Shown: positions 54,031-64,000 of the stretch, piece by piece
Layout of the letters: each line of letters opens with the position of its first letter
How positions within the stretch are numbered: the stretch's first letter is position 1
Assembly: GCF_958979055.1 (NCBI RefSeq)
Contig: NC_084891.1
Span: 2,918,501-2,982,500, forward strand
Length of the DNA stretch: 64,000 nucleotides
Source: Alnus glutinosa
Lineage: Eukaryota; Streptophyta; Magnoliopsida; Fagales; Betulaceae
Direction of reading: 5' to 3'
Position numbers and translations under genes: made by a program
The notes under the pieces: model-generated
Databases searched by the model: none
Seen by the model: the letters and a program-made list of their open reading frames with translations, nothing else
What the model was told of the DNA's origin: nothing

Positions 54031-54700
54031 TAAAACTTCATAATTTGTTTTTTAATTTTTTTATTTTTGGTGTTTACAAGATTAGCATTATATGTATTAT
54101 AAGTAAAGAGGACGAAGACTGATTGGACATGCCTGCGTTGCTCACCGCTCATGCACTATTTAATTAGGCAACAAAGAGAAATGGCCTTAAGATTTTGTGT
54201 CGTTTTTTCAATTACAGTGGGCCAGTTTATATGCCGGCAACTAGCTGTAGGAATGAGACCCTTTTAATTAGCATCTATTTTAGTTATTTTTTTTTTCAAT
54301 TCTTAACATTTAAAAGTCTGTCAAAGCATGTGCCTTACGTGTGCATAAGTGTTGAAAACAGGGTCGGTCCTACATTGGGGCCAGGCCTGGCCCCCAAGCC
54401 CCAAAATTTGTCCCTAAAATTTAGCTGGAAAAGTCTATTTGTTGGAGATAATCATGCATGTTATTGGTGGGTAGACTAGCCGTGCTACCAAAGGTTTGAT
54501 CGGGATTGAGAGAAAATGTGTGCACCTTCGTATCCACACAAATAATTCATTGCAATATGTGAATACAATTAGGAGTCACATCTTCGATTCGTGGCCATTT
54601 CATTTTCATTGATGGAACCATCATGGTACGAATTTAAAGTTAACGTATTGTGTAACAATGGTATATATGAAAGTAGTGTTTACACGTCTTTTAAATTTTT

Positions 54701-55533
54701 GGGTTAAATACATATTTGGTTCATAAGTTTTGAAAATTTTATTTTCTAGTCTTTAAGTTTCAATTTGTATTACAGATGATACCTCAATTTTAGAAAAAAA
54801 TCGAATTAGTACCTATGTTAAGTTTTTCGTCCAAAAACTAACGGTCTGCTGCGTGTTAACTCTTGAGGATTGACACATGTTGTAGTATTAAAAAATTAAA
54901 ATCTTTAAGAATTAATTAAAAATATACTAAAAACTTAAAAAAAAAATATTGGAAAAAAGAAAAAGAAAAAGAAGAGGGGGTGGCTCACCCTTTGGCCACC
55001 ATAGGGTTGGCCGGCCACCCCCATGGGTGGTTCGACCACCCCATAGCAGAAAAAAATAAAATAAAATCAAGAGTTTTGGCCCTTGGGGGTGGCCGAACCA
55101 CCCCTGTGGCAAAAAACGCTTCAATTTTTTTTTTTTCCTTTCATGGGGTGGCCGAACCACCCCCATCCGAACCACCCATGGGAGTGGTCCGGCCACCCCA
55201 AACCGGTTATGGGGTGGCTCAACCATCTTCTTCTTTTTATTTTTTCATTTTTTTTTTCATCTTTAATATTTTTTTTAGTTTTTAGTTTTTAATTTTTTTT
55301 TAATTTTATAATTAATTTTAAATGATTTTTTATTTTTTTATTTGTTATATTGTGATGTATGTCAACCCTCAAGGATTATCACCTGACGGACCGTTAGTTT
55401 TTTGACAGAAAACTTAACCAATATACTAATTCGATCTTTTCCCAAAATTGAGATATCATATGTGATGCAAATTGAAACTCAGGAATTAAAAATAAAGTTT
55501 TCAAAACTCAGGGACCAAAGGTGTATTTAATCC
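54701..55533. mobile_element. Mutator-like MITE (833 bp), perfect 9-bp TSD
   Basis: Flanked by TAAATTTTT (54692-54700, 55534-55542). The left arm starts GGGTTAAATACATATTTGGT; the complement of the right arm starts GGATTAAATACACCTTTGGT. The arms also share AAAACTAACGGTC and TTGAGGATTGACA blocks. The centre carries several GGGGTGGCCGAACCACCCC-type palindromic units. The frames at 54927-55292 are made of these units and are not genes. Confidence 0.82.
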
Positions 55534-56082
55534 TAAATTTTTTTGTTATACCCATTATCATTCCATTCAAGGAGAAAGTGATTTGAGGATTTGTTTGCTA
55601 AATTGAAAACAAATTCAACTCTATCCAAAAGAATCTATAGTAACAAACAAAATAAGGTGTGCTTGTGTGTTATTTTCGCACTTTAACTGTTTTAAGTGTT
55701 CTTTTGGTTTAGCAGTTTTAAAATTGAAGATTAACTTTTAAAATTATTCGGTTTTAAAAACGTTCTCATTGTCTGTATGTAGTTTCAAAATGCAAATTTT
55801 TCATATTTTCAAATCGTTAATTTTTTTTAAATGAAACAATTTTTGCGATTTTATTTTAAATGAAACAATTGAAAACAAATTGTGCGGCCAAACATAGGCT
55901 AAATTTCCTTAAATCGTTCACTTTTATTGGACGTACCGGAGGGGACAAATTGCATACATTTCCAATCATGCTAAAGAAGAATATTGCTGCAATATTTCGG
56001 AGTTTAGATGGATCCAATAATTTTCTCTAAATTATAAATTAATCATCAAAACTAATATATATATAGAAAAGGAAAAAAAAAA

Positions 56083-56474
56083 GGGTTAAATACATATTTG
56101 TCCCTGTGCTTTACGACCTTTAGTTTTTGCCCACTCAGTTTCACTTTTTATCAAATTTGGTACCTGTGGTATATGAAAAGACGGAAATGGTACCTCCGTC
56201 TGATTTCCTGTCCAAAACTAACGTCCACCCACGTCATTGGGTACCTAAAAATTTGAAGCCCAGAACCCAATTCTTTACACATCGTTTCCAACAACATCCA
56301 GACAACAACATGATAGAAAATGTCGTGGGTAGACGTTAGTTTTGGACCGGAAATCAAACGGAAGTACTATTTTCATCTTTTCACATACCACAGGTACCAA
56401 AATTGATAAAAAGTGAAACTAAAAGGGCAAAAAATAAAGGTCGTAAAGCACAAGGGTAAATATGTATTTAACCC
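56083..56474. mobile_element. Mutator-like MITE (392 bp), same end family as 54.7 kb
   Basis: Both ends read inward GGGTTAAATACATATTTG/ACC, then TTTACGACC and AAAACTAACGTC. The flanks are AAAAAAAAA and AAAAAGAAA, 8 of 9 matching but low complexity. The terminal sequence equals that of the element at 54701, so the two belong to one family. Confidence 0.72.
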
Positions 56475-57799
56475 AAAAAGAAATATGTTGGTTATCCACT
56501 CTTTAGAGATTGAGAGATTGTGGGTGTAAGCTGGTTAGACTTCTACCGGTTTAGTTTGGAATTTGGGACATATATAGCCCATGTCCCAAATATGGGTTTG
56601 AAATTCCAGCCTTCGAGTTGAAATGGAATGATAATGGGTATGACTAAAAAACAGTTGTACGTTAGGGTAGTACAATTTTATTATAAAATTTTTATAAATT
56701 GACATGTCACTTATCATGTCGACTATTTTTATTTTTATTTTTTAAAAAAAAGACAGTATACAAGAACAATATATTTCAATTTAATGATTGGAAACAAACA
56801 ATAGAATAGCATATTGATAGTTGAATTAGGCCAGGAAAAGAAGGGAAATACAGTGATTACAGAATTACTGAATATTATTACAAAATTTACAATAACTAAT
56901 ATGGTAGTAAAAATTATCATAATACGTGGAGAAAATTGCCTTGTCGAGATGTGTTATTTGCACACGCTTTTTTTTTTTTGGTACTCACATGCATATGTCT
57001 CATATTAAATGTGAGTGTGTATACAAAATATGTACAAATATCATTTGCCTTGTCATAATATTCTAACACAAGTATGATAATATTGCAACGGAAATATACT
57101 AATAAAGAATATTACCAAAATATGCTTAGAATATATTGAAAATATTTTGGCACAAATATGGTACTACGGTAACATATGATAATATACTAACATAATTAAA
57201 TTTAATTGTGGGTAACATGATAGTGTTACGTCCAGGGGTGGAGCGGCCCAAGCCACCATGTTTTTCTCAAAATTATTTTAAAATATTTTTATAATCCTTC
57301 GAAAATTAAAACTTTACCACCCGAAGTTTTTTTATTTTTTAGTTTTACGTACCCTCCAATTTCAAATGCCGGTTCTGCCCCTAGCTACGTAGATTGCCAC
57401 ATTAGTTTGTAAATCCATGTGGCACTCATCACGTCAACTACTAAACAATTAAATTTGATTGTGGTTGACGTGACAGTTACACATAGATTGTCACGTTAGT
57501 TTATAAGAGGTTGTAATAAAGATTAGAAAAATATTATTTTGTATTTTCTTGTCCTTCTGCTATTCGTCATTATATATATATATATTTTTTCTTTTTCTTT
57601 TTAATTAATATTGATTTAAAGGTGGATTGATAATGTCACGTCAGAGTAGATGATAGGAAAAAGACAAAAGAATACTAAGTAGTATATCTCTAAAATTTAT
57701 ATTACACCAAATATTTTCAAAAGAACATTTTATTTTATTCAAGCAAATAATAATAATAATAAAAAAAAAACATATTTTGTAGGAGACATATAATAGTTA

Positions 57800-57986
57800 G
57801 AGAAATGATCCCTACACTCATTTCTCACAACAGTCCCACAACAAGCTGATGTGGTTGGTAATATTTTATTATTTTTTACAAAAACAAAACAAAACAAAAC
57901 AAAAATAATAATAAAATATTACCAGCCACGTCAGCTTGTTGTGGAGTTGTTGTGAGAAAAGAGTGTAGGGATCATTTATCTTTCTC
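57800..57986. mobile_element. Short Mutator-like MITE (187 bp), perfect 9-bp TSD
   Basis: Flanked by TAATAGTTA (57791-57799, 57987-57995). The left arm, GAGAAATGATCCCTACACTC then TTTCTCACAACA and CCACAACAAGCTGA, is mirrored almost fully by the right arm TCAGCTTGTTGTGG, TTGTTGTGAGAAA, GAGTGTAGGGATCATTT. The centre is A/T-rich with AAAAC repeats. The whole element can fold into one hairpin. Confidence 0.85.
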
Positions 57987-57995
57987 TAATAGTTA

Positions 57996-59485
57996 TACAT
58001 TGGAAGTAATTATTGCACACCAATGTTACACAACAATTATACATCTCTTCTCAGATGGAAATGCTACTTTTACAACATCAATACAACATGAGTACAAAAC
58101 CCCCTCACGTCTCACCTCGTGTAAGAAAATATGTGTAATTATTATGTAAAAAGCATTTCTCTACTCATAATAATTTAACTAAGAGTACGAGTAGGACTTG
58201 TTAAATTGATTGTTTGATTAAGAAAGAAGGAAAGAAAGGAAGACTTGTTAAATTGAGATAACTCTTATTTTTCAATGACTTGATTAATCAGAGTCATTAC
58301 TTGACAATTAACCACCCGTGAACAAGCAATCAGGCACGGGCGTGTCGTAAATCCCACATTGAAAACGCCCCCTCACGTCATGTCATTAAAATAAATAAAT
58401 AAATAAAAGTCTTAAATTTAAAACCAAGTTGATAATGATAATTGATTCAAAAAAAGAAGAAGTGATAATGATGACGATAATCATGGACGGAAGTAGAAAT
58501 TTAAGTTTAGGGGGGTCGGATTATATAAAAAAAATTTAGGGGCCAAAGTCAAAAAGAAAAATAATTCTAATTTTTTTTTAACAAATTTAAAGGTTAATTT
58601 TTTTTAACCCTTTTTTTTTCTTTTTTTGTGGAGCGGTGGCCCTCCTCCAACCCCCTCTCGGTCGGTTTCTCTCTGACGACAATGGTTCTAAAAATAAAAA
58701 ATATTTATTTATATGAATTTTCTTATGGTGATAAAAAGAAAGAATGCGTAACAATGTTAAGTAACATTATTTTTTTAGAAATGTGAGAGCATTTATTGTG
58801 GTACTTCTGTACTTCTGCAAGTTGTAGTTTTTTTTTATTAAAAAAAAATATTAAGTCAGCACAGAAAAGCTCAAACAAGACCACGATAGATACTCTAGCA
58901 TTTCTCGTAAAAGAGTAACACTTATTGTCCCATTTCTTTTACTTCCTTTAACAGAACATGAGACTATGAGAGTATTTATCCGTAGGTTTATTATTTGCTT
59001 TTAGTAGAGCAGATTTGGGATCCGTTTATTTGATGGGCTTTGATTGACTTTCTATGTATTGCTTATTATCGTATGGATTGTTAATGGGTATTTACGTGGG
59101 TTGATGAGTGATGACTATGTGCTGATTTTTGTAAGAAAAATTTTGTGATTTTATTTTAAATCATTTTTTTTTTCTATGAAATCACAATACTAAACCCACC
59201 TTAAAACAAGTCAGGTTTGATTGTCAAATTTTGGGATGTGATTATTGAGTTTTATTTGGTAATCTTTTTGTTGACTGAATTAATTGGAGCAAATTTTGGT
59301 AATCAGCACATTTTAGATTGAGTTATGTAGTTTTGATAAGGGAGTAATGCAATTCTTCACCGATCTAATCATACTCGGTAGATGTTTAATTATCCTTTTA
59401 ACTGAACTGAAAATATTACCTGCAAAGTAAATAAGTTCAACACAACCTAACAGATGACAAATTGAAATTCAGTCTGGATGGAGAG
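57996..59485. other. Intergenic, 3' of the pseudokinase
   Basis: AT-rich sequence with no coding evidence. A segment at 58480-58680 has AGGGGGGTCGGATTATAT and GGGGCCAAAGTC phrases resembling short repeats at 53.28 and 57.24 kb. Confidence 0.45.
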
Positions 59486-60535
59486 CTAAGTTAAAGTGGT
59501 GTGCATGGCAGACTGAAAAATACGCCTGAGTTGTTTTGCCACCTCGATTATTCCAGGCCTATCTTCTCCTTTATCACGCATACAACTCAGGCTGAGCTTT
59601 GCAAAAGCTAGAAGCTGTTCCTGATCAATTCTTTCTTCCAGTAACACCGGATCTACAATTTCATTCAACCGGTTTTGTTCATCATATGACTTCACCCACT
59701 CTGGCAGAGAGGATGCAGAGTGTATCCAATGTGGAGTACTATTCAACTTGAATCCTGCGAAAAGATCAAGTAGAAATACACCAAAACTAAACACATCAGT
59801 CTTCTCGGTTACATGGCCTGAAGTCCAATATTCAGGATCAATATAAGCATAACCCATTCTCCCGCGTACAGCATCTTCTGCATGCAACTGACCTTCAGGA
59901 ATAGATATGGAGAGTGAGAAGTCATTCAATCTGGCAACATTGTCCTCATCCAATATGATGGTGGGCGACTGAATATCTCTATGCACAACGGGCCTGGAAA
60001 ATGCAGTATGGAGATATGCAACTGCATTAGCTATGCCCATTGCAATCCTTAACCTACACTTCCATGGTAACGGCTGAGAGTTGAGTCTATCAATTTGACG
60101 GATACAATTGGAGAGAATTTTTTCCCCTACAAATTCATACACTAGAATCGGAAGTCTGGTCTCCAAGCAGCATCCTAGGAGCTTTAGAACATTTTTATGG
60201 GCACTCATTTGTGATCCAACGGCAATATCTTTAATAATGCAGTCTAATATTTTGTCTTGATAATCTCCGTATACTCCTTCCCAGTACACTTTAACTGAAA
60301 TTAAGCGGTCTTCAAGAGAACCCTTGTAAAATGCAAAATCAGCAGCCCACAGAAACCTTTGACTTGGGTCATAGTTGTTTGTTGCTTTTCTAAGCTCTTT
60401 GGCAGAGAAGTTACGGATAGGATTGGATTTCCCATTGCAAAAGGCAATCAGCTCCTCTAATAATAATCCCCCATTCTTCATAAATGACGTCTCCTGTTTG
60501 GCTTCCCTCTTCAGTTTTAAGCACGCAATATTCAT
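59486..60535 (-). CDS. ZED1-related kinase (ZRK) family pseudokinase
   Basis: An intronless 349-residue kinase-fold protein of the RLCK XII-2/ZRK family (ZED1, RKS1/ZRK1). In Arabidopsis these sit on the NLR receptor ZAR1 and sense pathogen-modified host kinases. It shows the family's N-terminus (NGGLLLEELIAFCNGKSNPI, FSAKELRKATNNYDPS), no receptor or transmembrane part, and the usual length. The Gly-rich loop is absent (FLWAADFAFYKG, 61-72). The VAVK lysine remains (Lys-82 in SVKVY). The catalytic loop is HRDIQSPT (185-192): the Asp stays, but the Lys is Gln and the Asn is Thr. DFG is DFS (205-207). The C-lobe is complete (YIDPEYWTSGHVTEKTDVFS; ending RIFQSAMHTTLT). It is most likely catalytically dead. 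Met-19 is an alternative start. That it partners a ZAR1-type receptor is inference. Confidence 0.9.
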   Translation of the reverse strand: MNIACLKLKREAKQETSFMKNGGLLLEELIAFCNGKSNPIRNFSAKELRKATNNYDPSQRFLWAADFAFYKGSLEDRLISVKVYWEGVYGDYQDKILDCIIKDIAVGSQMSAHKNVLKLLGCCLETRLPILVYEFVGEKILSNCIRQIDRLNSQPLPWKCRLRIAMGIANAVAYLHTAFSRPVVHRDIQSPTIILDEDNVARLNDFSLSISIPEGQLHAEDAVRGRMGYAYIDPEYWTSGHVTEKTDVFSFGVFLLDLFAGFKLNSTPHWIHSASSLPEWVKSYDEQNRLNEIVDPVLLEERIDQEQLLAFAKLSLSCMRDKGEDRPGIIEVAKQLRRIFQSAMHTTLT

Positions 60536-60739
60536 CTCTTGCTAATTGTCCACCAAACCCTTATAATATATTACAGAGAGAATATGTTAAGACAAGACAT
60601 GAAGATATTTGGAGGCCAATTTTGGAGTTTGAAAAACCAGTTGTCCAGCCGCCACCATGTAAAGCAAGCATGAATTATAAGAATTTGGAACATATTACCT
60701 ACCTAGGAGGTTAGCTAGGAACACTACAAGCTAGACGTC

Positions 60740-61829
60740 AAAAAGTTTGTAAAAGGGGTGGGCTTCCCAACATTAGACCCAAATCAAACAGAAACAGCGC
60801 TGAAATATATACCATAGGTAGGAAATTAGACAAATAAATGACCCGGTCCTTTCAAAGGGCCGCACAAGGCAGTTTCAAAAGTGAAAAGAAAACAAATCAG
60901 GATAAGCCCAACTGCAACCCCACTTGAAGCCTACAACAGTCACCAAAAGATGGCAGCAATAGTAAGAATACTGTTAGAATCCGGAAAAGGGACTCCAGAC
61001 AAGAGAAAACCCAACACAATTCCAAATACATAAGTTTTCCAAAAAGGAAAACAATATCCCAAGCAACAAGAAAAAAAAAAAAAAAAAAAAAAAAACAAAC
61101 AAACAAACAACAAAAGATAAAACAGCAACAGAAAATCGGCCGAGGAAAATGGAGTGAGAGCCACTAGCACTGGCGCTTGAGAACTATGCGCCGCCACTGG
61201 ATGGCCGCTCACCAATAGGGAAAGCAGGATCCGCCGAGAACCATCGAGAGCCGTTGCGGAGGAAAACTGGAAGGGAAGACGTGGTCGTCACGCGCCGGAA
61301 AGGGAGACAAACTTCTTGGCACGTACAAACCACGCGCTGATATGGAGGCGGTGATTGAAGACGTGGCGGCCATCGGTAGATTCAGAGGACGCTGGCAAAC
61401 CCACTAGTGAGGTGAGTGTTGTGCAAAACCAAACAGAGAATCATAGATCTAAATCCAAAGATTTCAACCCTACAACCGGTCCGAAAAACACATAAAACAC
61501 TATGGGAGGAGATGGGGAAAACCAGTTGGCTCTGTGTTTAGGATATTGAAAGCAGGAAAAAAAAAAATGCTGAAAAAACCAGCATGAGAGTCACCTCCAA
61601 AGAGGCGGAAGGTTCATGAAAGGATGGAAATGGAAGTTTTTTGCTTCCCTTCCATGGCCTTTGATGCAAAAGGTGGTTGGGTAGATGGATAACCTCATAA
61701 GAGGCAAAGTTACAGAGAAGGGGTTGAAGTTACATGGAAGGGGAGGAGGGAAGAGGCTTCCCTCCCATATTGACTTGCACAGAGAAGAGTCACAGAGGAG
61801 TGGAGGAGAGAGAACGGAGAAAAAACTGG

Positions 61830-61879
<50 letters not shown>

Positions 61880-61890
61880 ATAAAAAGTTT
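60740..61890 (-). repeat. Dispersed retroelement-like repeat, copy 2
   Basis: Minus-strand relative of the 19.18-19.99 kb repeat, sharing in order TGCGGCCCTTTGAAAGGACC, CTAATTTCCTACC, ATTTCAGCGCTG and ATGTTGGGAAGCCCACCCC. The upstream part is GC-rich (GCGCGTGACGACCACGTC), with a poly-T tract at 61074-61095 and a very long A run (61829-61878) at its far side. It begins 200 bases upstream of the pseudokinase. No reverse transcriptase is visible; the frames here are poly-Phe artefacts. Confidence 0.55.
61829..61878. repeat. Poly-A homopolymer (about 50 bp)
   Basis: Long A run at the far boundary of the dispersed repeat. Length is unreliable in assemblies. Confidence 0.9.
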
Positions 61891-63190
61891 CTATTGATAA
61901 ACCAAGCTCACCATTCTCATAACTATGAGTCTACGATTTCATATCATTTGATCAAATTTGACATATGAACCTAGTTCCAATTAAAACAATGCTTAAATTA
62001 ATAAACATAATCAAATAAGAAAGAACACAAATCCGAAAACAGCAAGAGCTAGCATGGTGTCTTAATCCTGCATATAATAACTGAAAATTAAAAACGTACC
62101 TGTGAACCCAGAGAAAGAGGAAGGGAACTGCAGCTATAACATGTGAAAAGTAAACAATTAAACTAAAACTTGAATTTGGTGATATTATAAACTGGCACAA
62201 CTAATGCGTAAATAGAATCATTAGCATTAATTCTAGGCCCCGATTCACAAACAACCCCGTCCCAACTATTGCACAATTTCAAGGCACGTTGAGTGACCCA
62301 CACTTAATTCTATGATTTGAATTCCCTTAACTTGCAGAATGGGCAAATACGTGGGGCTCTTTCCGGTCAAACTTTCTCCAAAACGTTTCTTTACTGTTTT
62401 GTCGCTCTGGGATTTTCAGGACATTTTCTGTATATTCAAAGTCGACTGCCGTTAATTGTGTCTTCAAAGTCAACTTAAACTTTTTTGTTGACGCGTGCCA
62501 ACTATTTTCTACTACTAAGTTAAAAGAAATTAGGGCCTTATAATTGGGGTTGCAATAATTGGGTGAGGGTTGTGATTTTAGCATTTTTCAAGAAATTAAA
62601 AGACGGTCCAACCAAACTGCCCGATATGCGATCCGGCACGAGGTCGTTGGCGCGGCTACGTTATCCCACTGAGAGCATGACACGTTTCTTTGTACTTTCT
62701 CTTTACTCACCATGAAACATGTTTTATATTTGTCATTAGATATATATGGATTAGACGTCAACAATTATTTGTTGCAATTATAAACGATTTGAGTCGGTGA
62801 TTGTGAGAAATCTCTCATCAAATAAAAATTGGGTTGCCCAATTACTTATCCGTTTAGGTGAGTCTCATAAATAATATTTTATCATCACATGTTCAAATCG
62901 TCTACACTTTGAGCAAATACATGTAGACAATCTTGATCTACCAGAGATTTCTCTTCGATTTACATGGCTATTATTATGTCTATATAGTATGAATTGAATT
63001 TGTCTAAAGGGAACATAGAAATAGGCCATTTAATTACATCCTACATTATACACCCCTATTGGAATATAACTCATCCTCGAGTATTCTTTACGATATGTCA
63101 CGAGCGGCTCTTCCGGAGAAAGGTAATTGGAGAAATCTACATAGAAAGCACTAAGACACGATTTTTCCATTTCGTCTCCTTCCATTAAAA
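61891..63190. other. Intergenic; no gene recognised
   Basis: AT-rich sequence. An 85-residue minus frame at 62327-62584 has no recognisable motif. Confidence 0.5.
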
Positions 63191-63199
63191 TTCCTCCAA

Positions 63200-64000
63200 C
63201 TTTTTTTTTTTTTTTTTTTTGATGTCATCTTCAACTTTATCGTTTTCTTCAAATGAATCACCACTGTTCTTTATTTTTGTAGTGATCGTGATGAGCTACG
63301 CTTGTAGTGGATATTCTTCCACTGGTACAGTAGTTATAACCAATGTTTGTGGCTGCATATATTGTTTATCTGACGAAAACTCTATTTTTTCAACTAAATC
63401 AATGGCTTCAATATCTTTTTCATCGTAACTAACATTCTCTTCATAGATGGGTTTCTTATTCGAGATTCATAAATATGGCTACGAACGAGCGCAACTTACA
63501 TCGTCATCAAGAAACTTGTCTACGTACAAAAGGTTTCCCTGTCAATCTACTGATAGTGTCATTTATGTTGTGGAATGCTTGTTGCGTCTTTTGCTTTAAC
63601 TCTAAGAACTCAATCATCAAGACACAGCGAGACTGAATAGGTTTGCTCACCACTCGCATGAGATCGTCCAAGAGTTCAAGCATCACTTGTAATTGCTCTG
63701 ATATAGTGTCTGTTGTGGTCGTGCCTTTGATCGTTTGATGTATTCCTGAAACAATCTTTCTCTCTCGAAAGACATTGTTATAGAAGTTGTTATTGTAGTA
63801 TAAGTTGGCCATCGAATCCAGATAATGCCAGCTCAAATACCGCATGAATTTGACTCTCCAAAGAGCCCCTCCCCTACAAGTGGTGTTGTTGGAGAAGGTC
63901 GTCACAGTTGCACTAATTGGCCATGATGCAGATAATTTGGCTCTGATACCAATTGATGTAGCAGAAGATTTGGTAACAACAAGCAGAAGCGTCTGTATCA
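63200..64000 (-). mobile_element. LTR retrotransposon 5' end (degenerate), running off the window
   Basis: On the minus strand, ATTGGTATCAGAGCC at 63953-63939 is the classic primer-binding site complementary to initiator Met-tRNA. It directly follows a sequence ending CTGCTACATCA, the expected LTR terminus, so the 5' LTR lies from about 63954 past the window end. Downstream, an open minus frame reaches 63507 and shows gag-like text (ISEQLQVMLELLDDLM, LELKQKTQQAFHNI, RLTGKPFVRRQ). After stops, acidic text continues (KKPIYEENVSYDEKDIEAI) to about 63210. No start codon is obvious and the frame is broken, so it is a relic. Confidence 0.62.
63939..63953 (-). other. Retrotransposon primer-binding site (initiator Met-tRNA type)
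   Basis: TGGTATCAGAGCC preceded by a CA-ending LTR edge, on the minus strand. This motif primes minus-strand DNA synthesis in many plant copia and gypsy elements. Confidence 0.75.

Noticed and set aside
54927..55292. Several overlapping about 100-residue frames rich in Pro, His and Gly
   Set aside because: Produced by the repeated GC-rich palindromic units inside a MITE.
61591..61881. Minus-strand frame beginning with a long Phe run, and its plus-strand Lys-rich counterpart
   Set aside because: Translation of the poly-A/T tract at the edge of a dispersed repeat; no domain.

Overview
The window reads as nuclear DNA of a woody-type eudicot, probably a rosid. The genes are spliced with GT-AG introns and are separated by long AT-rich spacers full of microsatellites, homopolymers and small transposons. 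The protein matches (ERF003, plastid aspartate aminotransferase, a ZED1-related kinase) are land-plant families. I cannot name the species. Seven loci are supported by splice-consistent reading frames; everything else is repeat or unassigned.

Layout. 2.5-7.8 kb: two tandem ERF003-like AP2/ERF genes on the minus strand, 4 kb apart, with a nested pair of DNA-transposon relics between them. 8-21 kb: no gene recognised; repeats include a SINE, a hAT-like element with a perfect 8-bp target duplication, LTR-like relics and a GC-rich repeat. 21.4-25.1 kb: an 11-exon chloroplast aromatic prenyltransferase of the homogentisate phytyltransferase family (+). 27.1-33.2 kb: an inverted pair of ribosomal protein eL39 genes; the plus copy is intact and the minus copy has an in-frame stop and has lost its telo-box promoter motifs. 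A 2.6-kb Mutator-like element with a perfect 9-bp target duplication lies between them. 37.6-41.6 kb: complete plastid aspartate aminotransferase (ASP5-like, 464 aa, +). 44.3-47.8 kb: receptor-like kinase (453 aa, -). 48-59.4 kb: no gene; several short Mutator-like miniature elements (three with perfect 9-bp target duplications), a LINE RNase H relic and an LTR-like relic. 59.5-60.5 kb: intronless ZED1-related pseudokinase (-). The window ends inside an LTR retrotransposon on the minus strand, marked by a primer-binding site next to the LTR edge.

The genes do not form a pathway; this is ordinary plant gene order. I found no convincing new multi-gene system. The strongest observations are the eL39 duplication with a precise nonsense change plus promoter decay, the candidate gene-fragment-carrying Mutator element between the two copies, a GC-AG intron and motif changes in the prenyltransferase, the catalytic-site losses in the pseudokinase, and the set of small elements with readable target-site duplications. 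Exon borders were read by eye from frame and splice motifs; no alignment or database search was run.
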